From contig JAGVOC010000458.1 of assembly GCA_020052975.1 (NCBI GenBank), positions 1-39,841 of the forward strand: 39,841 nucleotides of DNA, in the 5' to 3' direction. Source of the DNA: Desulfobacterales bacterium. GTDB lineage: Bacteria; Desulfobacterota; Desulfobacteria; Desulfobacterales; RPRI01. Both the position numbers and the translations under genes were made by a program. The notes below the pieces were generated by a model. That model had not been told where the DNA came from, ran no database searches, and saw only the letters and a list, made by a program, of their open reading frames with translations. This document shows, one piece after another, positions 1 to 8,227 of this stretch (the first letter of the stretch is position 1; every line of letters starts with the position of its first letter).

Positions 1-306
1 ACGGGGCACAAAAACCATGTCCACCTTCCCGACAAGTTCGGCAAGGTGGGCATCAAACAGTTTGTTCGGCAGACAGTGTTCTGTTTCGGATATTTGAGAA
101 GCTTTCTCAACCGTCTTGATGGTGGACGGTCTGGAAACAATGGGTTCCATCCCCAGTTCGCTGAAGAAGGTCTCCCACAGACCGGGGTAGATATAGTAGA
201 AGAACATTCGAGGAATCCCTATCCTGAGCGAACGGTGACCCGGAGAGGCTGATTTCCACGGCCATGCCGGTGCGATGCGCTTCAAGAAGTTATGATCTGT
301 GTCCAT
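1..306 (-). CDS. Acyl-CoA dehydratase activase-related protein (DUF2229), partial at left edge
   Basis: The minus strand is open from the window edge to an ATG at 306 (an in-frame GTG lies at 312), giving about 102 N-terminal residues; the C terminus lies outside the window. The stretch RIGIPRMFFYYIYPGLWETF (residues 28-47) followed by ELGMEPIVS and the Cys-containing EHCLPNK (76-82) matches my memory of the DUF2229 family. That family is related to activators and components of 2-hydroxyacyl-CoA dehydratases, usually found in anaerobes; Fe-S and ATP roles are known for relatives but cannot be seen here. It is on the same strand as the large biosynthetic block and 141 bases downstream of it, so it may or may not be co-transcribed. 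The ribosome-binding site is weak. The frame is well supported by the family-like sequence; the exact function is not. Confidence 0.68.
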   Translation of the reverse strand, partial: MDTDHNFLKRIAPAWPWKSASPGHRSLRIGIPRMFFYYIYPGLWETFFSELGMEPIVSRPSTIKTVEKASQISETEHCLPNKLFDAHLAELVGKVDMVFVPR

Positions 307-447
307 CGTCACTTCAGCACGTAATGCAAAGTTTTTGATATTTGATATTTTTGATAAGGCATTGCTTTTTCACGGTGGGAGTATATGAACAAGGATTTTG
401 TGTGTCAAGAGGATTATGGCCACAAAATATGGGCGAGAAAAGCATGG

Positions 448-1893
448 TTATTTATCCGTTTGCCATCTTTTGATTTTTCCGCTTGCAGTTTTTTCAAGCA
501 TTTTTACAGGATTAATGTCCTTAGGAACCTTGTATGATGCAAGAAGAGGATAGCAAAACCTGCGGATTTCGTCCGTGTCAAAATCATGACTTGTTCCCTC
601 TTTAAAAACAACCTTCGCACAGGGCAATTCACCGTATCGCGGATGGGGGAGGCCATAAACGAGGGATTCTTTGACAGCCGGGTGCCGGTTCAAAACGGAT
701 TCCACGTCTTCCGGAAATATTTTCATGCCGGCAAAATTAATTACGTTTTTATCCCTGCCGAAAATATGTAGAAAACCGTCATCGTCAATTCTGCCGAGGT
801 CTCCCGTGCTGAACCAGCCGTCGGATAAAACGCTCTTTCTGTTCTTCCACGGAGAAAAGTAGGCGTCGAAAAACCCTCTTCCTTTTATAAAAAGCTCGCC
901 TACCCCTTCTTTATCTCTGTTTTCTATTTTGATAGCATAATCGGGCAGAACTTTGCCTGCCGAGCCTCTTTTTGACGGATTTTTTGAAAGATTGACGAAT
1001 GGAAGCCCTACTTCGATTATCCCGTAAGCTTCGGAAAGCTCAAGTCCGAACTTGTCGTGGAATTCACAGGCGGTTGACTGCGGCAATTTCATCGCCGTAG
1101 AAATTGCAATGCGGACACCGGAGAAAAGATCCGCCGGAATACCGCCCGAATTGGAAAGAAGATGATAATGAAAGGGGGATGCGTAAGTGAATGTTCCCCT
1201 TCTGTTTTTTATATTCTCGATAAACGATTCAGGGAACTCATTTCCGCAAAGAACTATTGTTGAAGCCCTTCTTAAGAAAAGGAGAATGGTCACAACAAAA
1301 TGATAGCTCATGGAAAGCACCCATATGACGACATCTTCAGGAGTCATGCGAAGCGCCCTGTCTGCGGCGTCCGTTCTTTCAATTATAGATTCGTGCGACA
1401 GGAGAACACCTTTGCTTGCCCCGGTTGTGCCTGAAGAGAATCTTATGAATGCAGGATTCAGAGCATAATATTCTTCCGGAAGAAGGCCCTTCGCTTTTCT
1501 GCAGAGCAGGAAAAATTCTCCGCTGCCGTCAAATCCCGAAAAGAAAGGCTCAGCATCCGCTACGGTATAAGACGGCTTGTCAAAAATCAGGGAATTGACA
1601 TCTATCCTGTTTAAAACAGCATCCGTTTCATCCCATGAAAGAGAAGACGAAACCGGAACGACCGCCGCTTTTGCCGCAAGTATTGCAAGGCTTATAATGA
1701 TGTAATCAATGGAGTCGTTGCAGAGCAGGGCGATCCTGTCTCCCGGTTTAACCCCGTGATTTTTCAGCCGGGAAGCCAGGTTTTCAGCGGCATCAAGAAG
1801 TTCGCGGTATGATATGCTCTGATCACCTTCGATAACCGCGGTTTTATCGCCGTAACCGGCGGTCTCATTTTTTATGGTTTCAAAAATGTTCAC
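448..1893 (-). CDS. AMP-dependent acyl-CoA/acyl-ACP synthetase (ligase)
   Basis: An ANL-superfamily adenylating enzyme of 481 residues, which should activate a carboxylic acid as an acyl-adenylate and pass it to CoA or an ACP. The P-loop-like A3 motif SSGTTGASKG is at residues 153-162, followed by EAYGIIEVG, the STGDLGRIDDDGF motif, and a C-terminal SGKIKR whose first Lys (about 473) is the expected catalytic lysine. At 481 residues it is slightly shorter than typical 500-550-residue members. Its ATG overlaps the stop of the upstream radical SAM gene (ATGA), so translation is probably coupled. It is the last gene of the co-directional block. APE clusters carry a comparable ligase (ApeH), thought to load the starter acid; the substrate here is unknown. 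Confidence 0.9.
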   Translation of the reverse strand: MNIFETIKNETAGYGDKTAVIEGDQSISYRELLDAAENLASRLKNHGVKPGDRIALLCNDSIDYIIISLAILAAKAAVVPVSSSLSWDETDAVLNRIDVNSLIFDKPSYTVADAEPFFSGFDGSGEFFLLCRKAKGLLPEEYYALNPAFIRFSSGTTGASKGVLLSHESIIERTDAADRALRMTPEDVVIWVLSMSYHFVVTILLFLRRASTIVLCGNEFPESFIENIKNRRGTFTYASPFHYHLLSNSGGIPADLFSGVRIAISTAMKLPQSTACEFHDKFGLELSEAYGIIEVGLPFVNLSKNPSKRGSAGKVLPDYAIKIENRDKEGVGELFIKGRGFFDAYFSPWKNRKSVLSDGWFSTGDLGRIDDDGFLHIFGRDKNVINFAGMKIFPEDVESVLNRHPAVKESLVYGLPHPRYGELPCAKVVFKEGTSHDFDTDEIRRFCYPLLASYKVPKDINPVKMLEKTASGKIKRWQTDK

Positions 1894-3323
1894 CTGCTTT
1901 TCTCCGGCAAGTAATCCTTGTAGATGTTGTAAAGGGAGAAGATATATTTTGTGCCACCCGAAATAGCCCTGTAAAGATCCTTTAATGGAACTTTGATTTT
2001 GTTGACCCGCAGGGGGTTTGCGCGCAATGCAAGGCTGTTTAATCTTCCGAAATGCCGGTAAAAGCGTTTTAAAGGAAGCCGGGTTGGAAGCACAGAGTGC
2101 ATGCAGTCATAAAAGCGGTAGGGATCACATATGAACCTGTGCTTGTTGTCATGCCAGAATTTTGTTCCGGGAGAGGGGGAGAGAACCGTAAATGTCACTT
2201 CTGCCGGGCGTATATTACCAACCTCTTTTTCAAGCCGCCTGAAATCCTCGACAGTAAAGTCAGGATGAACAATGAAAGCGGCATGAAGAGTTATTCCCCA
2301 TTCCCTTAAGAGGTTCACGGCTTTTCTGTTTGTTTCAACGTTTGTCCTCTTTGAGTATTCATCAAGGCGCGATTTGTCCATGGACTCAAGGCCGACATAG
2401 ACCAGATCGAGGCCGGCTTTTTTCCATATGTTAAAGACTTCAGGATATTTAACTATGGTGTCGCTTCTCGCCCAGCTTATGTATTTCTTTTTAATTCCGC
2501 GCTCGATAAGAAGCTCTGCAATCCTGGTAACTCTTGCCGGGTTCAAAAACATCTCATCATCTACAAAATAAATGTGCTCTTCACGAATGTATTCTATCTC
2601 ATCAACAACATCTTCCGGGCTTCTCTGTAGATACCTTCCGTGCATAAGATGCGGTATAACACAGAAAGAACAGGAAAAAGCGCACCCGATTGAAGTACGC
2701 ATGCTTGCGACTCTCGGGAACATTGTGTCAAGCCTTCCTGTCGGGCTTGAAGTCCAGACGCAAAAGTATCTCGATCTGTCCACAAGATCCCTTCTTGGAC
2801 GGGGTATCTCGACTGCTGACGGGTATACCGGCGGGGAAAGTTCGGCTTTTCCGTTAAACAGCGGGTCTTGCGGGGAAAGGGCGCGGTCTTCATAATGCAG
2901 GGATTCTCCGTTTTTGGACCTGCGTACAAGTTCCCGCATTACGGTTCCGCCTTCTCCCCGGACAATGATATCTATCTGTTTAACCGCATAATCTTTGGGG
3001 AGAAGTGTCGCATGAACTCCTCCAACGACAGTAACTATACCGGGGTTGAAATCCTTAACCATCTTTGCGAGATTTTTTACAGCATCGATATTTGTGCTGT
3101 ATCCCGAAAAACCGGCCATATCAGGAGAATATTCCGATAAAATATTTCTGAAAGCCCCGATTGGCTCGTGTTCAAGGCTGAGATCAAGAATTAAAACATC
3201 ATCTTCATCAGGTACCCCCCCTGCAACTATTTCAAGCTCAAGGGGCTCAAGATGAAGAAAACCTTCCTGCAGCCGCTTTGCCACCAGAAGTTCAGTGTGT
3301 GGTTTTACAAGCAATATTTTCAT
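1890..3323 (-). CDS. B12-binding radical SAM protein (rSAM 1)
   Basis: A 477-residue protein with an N-terminal Rossmann-like cobalamin-binding region (residues 1-140, with FSGYSTN and VVGGVHAT) and a radical SAM core carrying CAFSCSFC (Cys 214, 218, 221) for the [4Fe-4S] cluster. Families with this architecture do methylations, ring formations or other radical steps on unactivated carbons. An in-frame extension reaches 3362, but I chose the ATG at 3323: it has AGGA five bases upstream, and the extension runs into a dispersed repeat (3345-3524). It overlaps the ligase gene by 4 bases. In this cluster it probably modifies the ACP- or lipid-bound chain; the reaction is inferred, not seen. The B12 ligand His is not certain by eye. 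Confidence 0.88.
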   Translation of the reverse strand: MKILLVKPHTELLVAKRLQEGFLHLEPLELEIVAGGVPDEDDVLILDLSLEHEPIGAFRNILSEYSPDMAGFSGYSTNIDAVKNLAKMVKDFNPGIVTVVGGVHATLLPKDYAVKQIDIIVRGEGGTVMRELVRRSKNGESLHYEDRALSPQDPLFNGKAELSPPVYPSAVEIPRPRRDLVDRSRYFCVWTSSPTGRLDTMFPRVASMRTSIGCAFSCSFCVIPHLMHGRYLQRSPEDVVDEIEYIREEHIYFVDDEMFLNPARVTRIAELLIERGIKKKYISWARSDTIVKYPEVFNIWKKAGLDLVYVGLESMDKSRLDEYSKRTNVETNRKAVNLLREWGITLHAAFIVHPDFTVEDFRRLEKEVGNIRPAEVTFTVLSPSPGTKFWHDNKHRFICDPYRFYDCMHSVLPTRLPLKRFYRHFGRLNSLALRANPLRVNKIKVPLKDLYRAISGGTKYIFSLYNIYKDYLPEKSR

Positions 3324-3344
3324 AATAATCCTATATGGTTTCGT

Positions 3345-3524
3345 GAGACCTTTGCATAACACCCCCTTTTGCCCGATTTATTTAAAGACTTGGTTTCTGG
3401 TCTCTGGTTTGTAGTTTCTGGTTTTTTCTTTTAACTAGGAACCAGTAACTATAAACCATGAACCTAAGCCTTAAATATCGCCTTCCTTGTACTTGATCAA
3501 AAACGAATGTTCTTCAAAGGTCTC
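3345..3524. repeat. MITE-like intergenic element, copy A
   Basis: A 180-base element bounded by perfect 10-base terminal inverted repeats, GAGACCTTTG and CAAAGGTCTC. Both ends extend into further sequence shared with copy B at 32751-32893: GAGACCTTTGCATAAC at the left, and a right end containing CGCCTTCCTTGTACTTG. The middles differ. This copy contains the pair GGTTTCTGGTCTCTGGTTT (3392-3410), a motif also seen in the tandem repeat at 16651-16710. It lies between the FAD oxidoreductase gene and rSAM 1 and carries no ORF of note. Confidence 0.7.
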
Positions 3525-3581
3525 TTCGTAAAAAGTCGAATAAATTCAATTTTATATAGAGCCATTATCCCGCCGGATTTT

Positions 3582-4760
3582 CTAAATCATTTCTTTTGCT
3601 GCAGCAAGCCCGGCCTGTTCGCCCAGCGAGATACAGGTTCCCATGACCCGTGTTGATCCAAGAGCTGCAGGAGATGCCGATATGCAGCGTCCGGCGCAGT
3701 AAAGATTCTTTATGTCACGTGACTTAAGACAGCGCAATGGAATTTCATAGTATGAGCCTGGCTCAAGATACTGGAAGGAAGGGCCATTTTCCCGATCCCA
3801 GATTTCTATCGGCCATGCGTTTTTTACAACGCCGTCACTAAATTTACGGGCTGACAGGACATCATCTTTTGTGAGAGTATACTCACCAGCCATGCGCAAG
3901 CCTTCACGCTCAACTATTACAGAAGATAGCTCATCCACATATGAGTCGCTGAACGAGGAAAGAGACTCGGACAAAATAGCATGAACTTTTGCCGCGTAGT
4001 TTATGGCTTTTGATATTTTCCCCTGACCTCCGCCCGCAGGGATGCTGATGAGGCAATAGCCTTCATCTGAAACATCTCCGGGAGTAAATTTTGTGTACTT
4101 CAGATATGGAGGAAGTTTTTTTCTTCTGACAGCCCTGGATATGAAATACGGGACACTTATGGGCGCCATCTCTCCGGGGTCTTTAATTCCTTTTATTTTG
4201 AAACAGAATCCAGCAAGCTGGCGTTTACGGGGTATTGAAACCTGGTGTGCGGCCCGGCTCCTGCTTATTACCGTTCCGTCTCCGCTGCAGTCGATAACCT
4301 GACGGGGTATTATCCTGATTTTTCCGGTTTGGCCTTCTGCCGTTACACTCTTTATAAGCGAGTTTTTTGTTTTAACGGAAACAACTTTTTTCTCGTAAAG
4401 AATCCCAAGGCCGAGCTGCTTTTCACTCAATGACTTTAAAATGGTTACAAGATCTTTTGTCCTGAAAGAAAGGACATAAACTTTTCCCATCTGAAAGATA
4501 CCGGAATCAGGTGAGAGCCTTTTTAGTCCTGAGCAGATTTCTTCTGCTATTCCTCCATTCAAGGTTTTGACGGGAACATGAGCTCCGGTTGGAAATAATC
4601 CGCAGATATAACGATGCATGCCGGAAACGGGAATCCCGCCGGGGAATCCGTTTTTTTCGACAAGGAGGGTGTATGCGCCTTCACGCGCAGCCTTTACGGC
4701 AGCAGATATGCCGGCCATCCCTCCGCCGACGACAAGGATATCGCAGGATATCTCTATCAT
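3582..4760 (-). CDS. FAD-dependent oxidoreductase (FAD_oxidored type)
   Basis: A 392-residue flavoprotein. The N-terminal dinucleotide-binding motif is VVGGGMAGISAA (residues 10-21, GxGxxG), and the C-terminal FAD-contact region NLYCAGRCISASPAALGSTR is followed by GEQAGLAAA, as in the PF12831-type FAD oxidoreductases. The second substrate domain gives no clear clue. The start codon directly abuts the stop of the upstream gene (TAA then ATG), which indicates coupling. In this cluster it could oxidise or desaturate the acyl chain, alongside the CrtI-like enzyme at the other end. It is a distinct family from that CrtI-like enzyme, so two separate flavin redox steps are likely. Substrate unknown. 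Confidence 0.85.
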   Translation of the reverse strand: MIEISCDILVVGGGMAGISAAVKAAREGAYTLLVEKNGFPGGIPVSGMHRYICGLFPTGAHVPVKTLNGGIAEEICSGLKRLSPDSGIFQMGKVYVLSFRTKDLVTILKSLSEKQLGLGILYEKKVVSVKTKNSLIKSVTAEGQTGKIRIIPRQVIDCSGDGTVISRSRAAHQVSIPRKRQLAGFCFKIKGIKDPGEMAPISVPYFISRAVRRKKLPPYLKYTKFTPGDVSDEGYCLISIPAGGGQGKISKAINYAAKVHAILSESLSSFSDSYVDELSSVIVEREGLRMAGEYTLTKDDVLSARKFSDGVVKNAWPIEIWDRENGPSFQYLEPGSYYEIPLRCLKSRDIKNLYCAGRCISASPAALGSTRVMGTCISLGEQAGLAAAKEMI

Positions 4761-6092
4761 TTATTCCACTCCAAGGCGGAATTTTAACAAGTTTAATATT
4801 TTTCCGGACTCTTCATCGGTCAGCATGCCGTCTATATAGGAAAGAATTACATTGAGGTTCTCTTTTGATTGCTGAAAAAAGATTCCTATACCCGGCGGAA
4901 CAGGAACTCTTGGCATATGAAATATGTTTATTATTTTATTATCCATGAAATACGAGGACTCATACGCAGTTTCTCCCACGTAGGAAAAAGAGAAAGAGGC
5001 TATCTGACCTTTTAAATAAATTTTCATAAGGCTGCCAAGAAGAGGAAGGGGCGCTATCCGCATTAAAAGGCTTGCCTTGCATATATCTCCTGGAAGATCG
5101 GCCTTTACCTGGTTGTACATCTGTTCTTTTACAGATTTCAGCAGTTCCGGAAACCTGACGGCCAAATCAGCTTTTACCTTGAAAATAAAAAAGGAGACAT
5201 TGTTGAAAAAAATCTGCCGCATTACTTCTTCCTTCTTCCTTGTGTCAATTGAAACCGGAATAACATAATTTCCGGATACAAATCCCCGTCCGGCAAAGAT
5301 TTCATGCAGGGCAGACACCGACGTTGAAAGGGCATATGGCATCAGCATGAGGTAGCCGGCTTGATTAAATGCATTTTCAGTTATTGTTTCCGTCTCCTTC
5401 CTGCTGAAAGAAAGAATTTTGAATTTAAAACCTTTTTTGCCGGGAGGAAGGGTGAATACGCGGGGAGGAACTCTGTCCGCTATTTGAAGAAAAGCCCTGT
5501 TTACGCGCTGTCCGGCCTTAAACTTATCCATCCACTTGGAAAGGTGGGCCGGCTCGGTAATCGTCATGTTGCCTGATTCTTCCCCGTTTTCCCAGTCTTT
5601 CTGGAACATGTTGAGAAAAGCTTCGGCGTTTCTTGCATCGAAAACGAGATGGTCGAAGGTCATCGCAACATAGCTTTTTTCCCCTTTTGTTATAAGATGA
5701 AAAGCTACATGCTCTTTCCTGTTTTTAAAAGGTCTGTTTATTCCTTTTTCAAGGCTGGCTAAAACATCGTCAAAAGGTGCGTCTTTCTTATGAGAATCCC
5801 TTATATGAATAGTTTCAAACGTGATTTTATCTGTTCCTGCAGTGGGGATTTTCCAGTAAGGTGCAAGGTTGAAATCCCTTGAAGTGCGGCCGTTTAACAA
5901 TGGGTATTTTTTCATAAAAGCTGAAAGAGAAGACTCGAGCTGCATGGCATCGGTTTTTCCATGCAGCTCGAAGACCACCTGGGACATGAATCCTGCCCCT
6001 GTTTCTTTCAGGGTCATGTAATTTAAGACGTGTATTATCCAGTCGATTCCGGTTAAATAGCGTTTGTTTCTGGAATACGGCAAAGCTATCAT
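4761..6092 (-). CDS. Condensation-domain-like acyltransferase (PapA/WS-DGAT type fold)
   Basis: A stand-alone 443-residue member of the chloramphenicol-acetyltransferase/condensation superfamily. The signature HHxxxDG appears as DHLVFDA at residues 147-153: the first His is Asp, but the second, catalytic His148 and the structural Asp152 remain. Later stretches such as GNYVIPVSIDTR and FSFSYVGET fit the second half of the fold. No adenylation or PCP domain is attached, so it is not a classic NRPS module. It sits immediately after an ACP gene (5 bases apart) and before a redox gene. The simplest inference is transfer of the finished acyl chain from an ACP to an alcohol or amine acceptor. PapA-like lipid esterification is the closest known analogy. 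Confidence 0.75.
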   Translation of the reverse strand: MIALPYSRNKRYLTGIDWIIHVLNYMTLKETGAGFMSQVVFELHGKTDAMQLESSLSAFMKKYPLLNGRTSRDFNLAPYWKIPTAGTDKITFETIHIRDSHKKDAPFDDVLASLEKGINRPFKNRKEHVAFHLITKGEKSYVAMTFDHLVFDARNAEAFLNMFQKDWENGEESGNMTITEPAHLSKWMDKFKAGQRVNRAFLQIADRVPPRVFTLPPGKKGFKFKILSFSRKETETITENAFNQAGYLMLMPYALSTSVSALHEIFAGRGFVSGNYVIPVSIDTRKKEEVMRQIFFNNVSFFIFKVKADLAVRFPELLKSVKEQMYNQVKADLPGDICKASLLMRIAPLPLLGSLMKIYLKGQIASFSFSYVGETAYESSYFMDNKIINIFHMPRVPVPPGIGIFFQQSKENLNVILSYIDGMLTDEESGKILNLLKFRLGVE

Positions 6093-6097
6093 CGACT

Positions 6098-6349
6098 CTA
6101 TTCCATAGACCCTATTTTTGATGAAAGAGATCTTATTGTCCTGAAATCATTCCTGGTAAGTCCCGACTCCATCAGCTTGATTTTAAACTTTTTTTCTATA
6201 ATTACAAGAAGCTCGACAAAGCCGAGGGAATCCAATCCTATCTCATGAAGGGGAATTTCCGGTTCGATTAAGCCCGGATCTCTCGACAATATCGCTGAAA
6301 CTTCCCGTATAAGCGATTTTTCAATATCTTTATAACTTTCTTTATCCAT
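6098..6349 (-). CDS. Acyl carrier protein (ACP 1)
   Basis: An 83-residue acidic carrier protein with the phosphopantetheine attachment motif GLDSLGFVEL; the modified Ser is residue 41. It is one of three carriers in the block. It lies one base downstream of the BamE-like gene and directly upstream of the condensation-like acyltransferase, so it may be the carrier from which that enzyme takes its donor chain (inference from position). Confidence 0.93.
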   Translation of the reverse strand: MDKESYKDIEKSLIREVSAILSRDPGLIEPEIPLHEIGLDSLGFVELLVIIEKKFKIKLMESGLTRNDFRTIRSLSSKIGSME

Positions 6350-6350
6350 A

Positions 6351-7001
6351 TTATTCCTTAGTTTTATTCTTCAATTTTATGCCGCCTTCAGAATCTACGG
6401 TTGACTTGTTAAATCCAGGGAACCTTGCTGGTTCTATTTTTTCAATTTTAAAGATCTTGTCATCTTTGAAATATACAATAACCTCGTGAAGGCGTGCATA
6501 CCAGTAGTACCAGATATCACTGGTTAATAGGGGAGTCTTGTGAGTGGGCGGATATCCGTAAGCCATAAGAACCGCCTTCTTGCTCATACCTATAGCTATT
6601 GTACCGGTTTTAATGTTTTCACGGTCAGCTTCGGTTACCTGGTAGTAATCGCCTGTTCCTATTCCCACAGGTTCTGTGGAAAAATACTTGCTAAAAAGTT
6701 CTTCGGTGGTAATTGTACTTGTCTTTGTAACATTAATAAGAGTGAAGAGCTGGCCGCTTCCGTCAGGGGTAAACTGAATTCTCCTGTTTTTGATATTGTG
6801 AATGCTGACTTTTGTCCCGACAGGCAAAATGGCTCCTCTGTGGTAATTTGTGGACAAGATGTCGTTTGGATTCTCATACCAGATATTTGTCCTCGTATAA
6901 TGTGTTTTACCGGAAATGCTTTCCGCATAGAGAGGGGAACAAGCTAAGGCCAAAACAAACATGAGAACAAGGCTTATAATAACTTTGTAATTTTTTTTCA
7001 T
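6351..7001 (-). CDS. Exported BamE/SmpA-like protein of unknown function
   Basis: A 216-residue protein with a clear signal peptide (basic MKKNYK, hydrophobic core, cleavage plausible after SPLYA near residue 26). The Cys at LALAC does not make a canonical lipobox, so it is more likely soluble periplasmic than a lipoprotein. The second half has TGTIAIGMSKKAVLMAYGYP then SDIWYYWYARLHEVIVYFKD, which resembles the SmpA/OmlA (BamE-like) fold: a 'G(M/L)s..eV....G.P' helix-turn followed by beta strands. It is sandwiched between a ketosynthase-like gene and an ACP gene with 1-10-base gaps, so it belongs to the operon. A periplasmic role in delivery or anchoring of the product is inferred only. Confidence 0.7.
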   Translation of the reverse strand: MKKNYKVIISLVLMFVLALACSPLYAESISGKTHYTRTNIWYENPNDILSTNYHRGAILPVGTKVSIHNIKNRRIQFTPDGSGQLFTLINVTKTSTITTEELFSKYFSTEPVGIGTGDYYQVTEADRENIKTGTIAIGMSKKAVLMAYGYPPTHKTPLLTSDIWYYWYARLHEVIVYFKDDKIFKIEKIEPARFPGFNKSTVDSEGGIKLKNKTKE

Positions 7002-7011
7002 GGGCGACTCC

Positions 7012-8055
7012 TTATTTTTGCAGTTTTACAATGGTTTTTACTTCCGGTCTGCAGATTCTTATGCAATATATCTCATCAAGATTTTTTGCAGAAGTTTCAA
7101 CACACAATTTTGCTCCAAAGGGATTATCCTGAAAAATGCATTTGTAAGCAACCTGATTTTTTAACATAAGTGCAGAGGCAGCAAAATTAAATGCGCTTCC
7201 AGTCAGCATGCTTCCGAAAACAGGAGAATATCCCGCTATCACTGTACGATAATTAATTATATCCCTGTAGCCCGATTCGTTTCCGGACATTCCATCAGTA
7301 TCAATTACAAAAAGATCGGGTTTGCCGGTTATGTTCTGGGAAAAGGATGTTTCAGTAACTTTTCCGTAATTATTGCAGCCTTTTTCTTTTGACAGCATTA
7401 TAAATACCGATCCTTCGCCGGGAACAGAAACCGGAGAATCCGAAAAGTTAAACGGATTGATTTTTCCGTCTTTTGCAATATTCAGTTTCATTTTACATGC
7501 ATACTCCATTACCGTGCCAAGTTCATCAGCGCATCCGCACAGAACATGATCACATCGGCCTTCAGCTATCCATGAGCCTGCAAGAATAAGGGCGTTTTGA
7601 AACGCAAACTTAAACTGTGTAAGCGTTACTGTCGGCCCGCGGCTGTCAAGGACGGCAGAGACATATGATGCAGCGGCGTTATGAACAGAATTTGAGAATT
7701 TAGTAGGAGAGACATTTGCATCCGAGTAATCGAGTATATCGTCTATAAAACTGAAAGCTGTAGCATGGGGCCCGAAAGCCGTTGCAAGAACAATTCCGAG
7801 TTTTTCCTTTTCGTTAACGGTAATGCCGCTGTCCCTGTAAGCATCAACAGCGGAAAGAACCGCCATTCTGCTGAACCTGTCCGCTCGTCTTATCTTTTTT
7901 GATAAGGAGGCGTCGGTCAGGGTTTCCTGACCGACCCGGTATGCCGGAAGCGAGCCTGTCCATGAAGGCGCTATCCATCCCTCTTTCAAGGCATTTTCGA
8001 AAGAATCAATGCCTCTTCCGCGCGTAAAAACAATTCCAATTCCGGAGATAAACAT
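7012..8055 (-). CDS. Degenerate ketosynthase homologue (chain-length-factor-like)
   Basis: A 347-residue protein with a ketosynthase fold, recognisable from FSNSVHNAAASYVSAV and SRGPTVT (about residues 120-144). Aligned with the neighbouring KS (8228-9391), the catalytic Cys is replaced by Lys149 (TLTQFKFAFQNA). The HGTGT histidine is replaced in FVIDTDGMSGNE, and the GHTLG histidine is Ser in FGSMLTGSAF. It therefore cannot condense by the normal mechanism. Chain length factors of type II PKSs are inactive KS partners but usually carry Gln, not Lys, at the Cys position. It is separated from its probable partner KS by 172 bases holding a repeat element (8071-8202). The role as heterodimer partner setting chain length is inferred. 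Confidence 0.82.
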   Translation of the reverse strand: MFISGIGIVFTRGRGIDSFENALKEGWIAPSWTGSLPAYRVGQETLTDASLSKKIRRADRFSRMAVLSAVDAYRDSGITVNEKEKLGIVLATAFGPHATAFSFIDDILDYSDANVSPTKFSNSVHNAAASYVSAVLDSRGPTVTLTQFKFAFQNALILAGSWIAEGRCDHVLCGCADELGTVMEYACKMKLNIAKDGKINPFNFSDSPVSVPGEGSVFIMLSKEKGCNNYGKVTETSFSQNITGKPDLFVIDTDGMSGNESGYRDIINYRTVIAGYSPVFGSMLTGSAFNFAASALMLKNQVAYKCIFQDNPFGAKLCVETSAKNLDEIYCIRICRPEVKTIVKLQK

Positions 8056-8070
8056 ATAAAAACCTGTAAA

Positions 8071-8202
8071 GACGGCTTCGTAAAAAGTCTCAAAGTCGTC
8101 ACTCCCGTGAAAACGGGAGTCCAGAAATAGTTAAAAAGACTGGATTCCCGCTTTCGCGAGAATGACATAAAAGGGCAAATTTTTACTTTTCACTTTGCCG
8201 TC
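8071..8202. repeat. Intergenic hairpin repeat with GACGGC...GCCGTC ends (copy R1)
   Basis: A 132-base element between the KS and the degenerate KS genes. Its ends are imperfect inverted repeats, GACGGCTTCGTAAAAAGTC and a right end finishing CACTTTGCCGTC. Inside, ACTCCCGT (8101-8108) pairs with ACGGGAGT (8113-8120) around GAAA. A further stem region has the CCCGCTTTCGCGAG type of sequence. The same end motif recurs at 9782-9913, also exactly 132 bases. It probably forms RNA hairpins within the polycistronic transcript. Confidence 0.65.
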
Positions 8203-8227
8203 AATATTGATGGACCCGTAAAAAGTC

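Noticed and set aside
46..252. Plus-strand open frame at the left edge
   Set aside because: It is the antisense shadow of the minus-strand activase-type gene, which has recognisable family sequence.
4761..6092. NRPS condensation domain, suggesting a peptide product
   Set aside because: No adenylation or peptidyl carrier domain is attached or nearby; the setting is fatty acid/polyketide, so a lipid acyltransferase role fits better.
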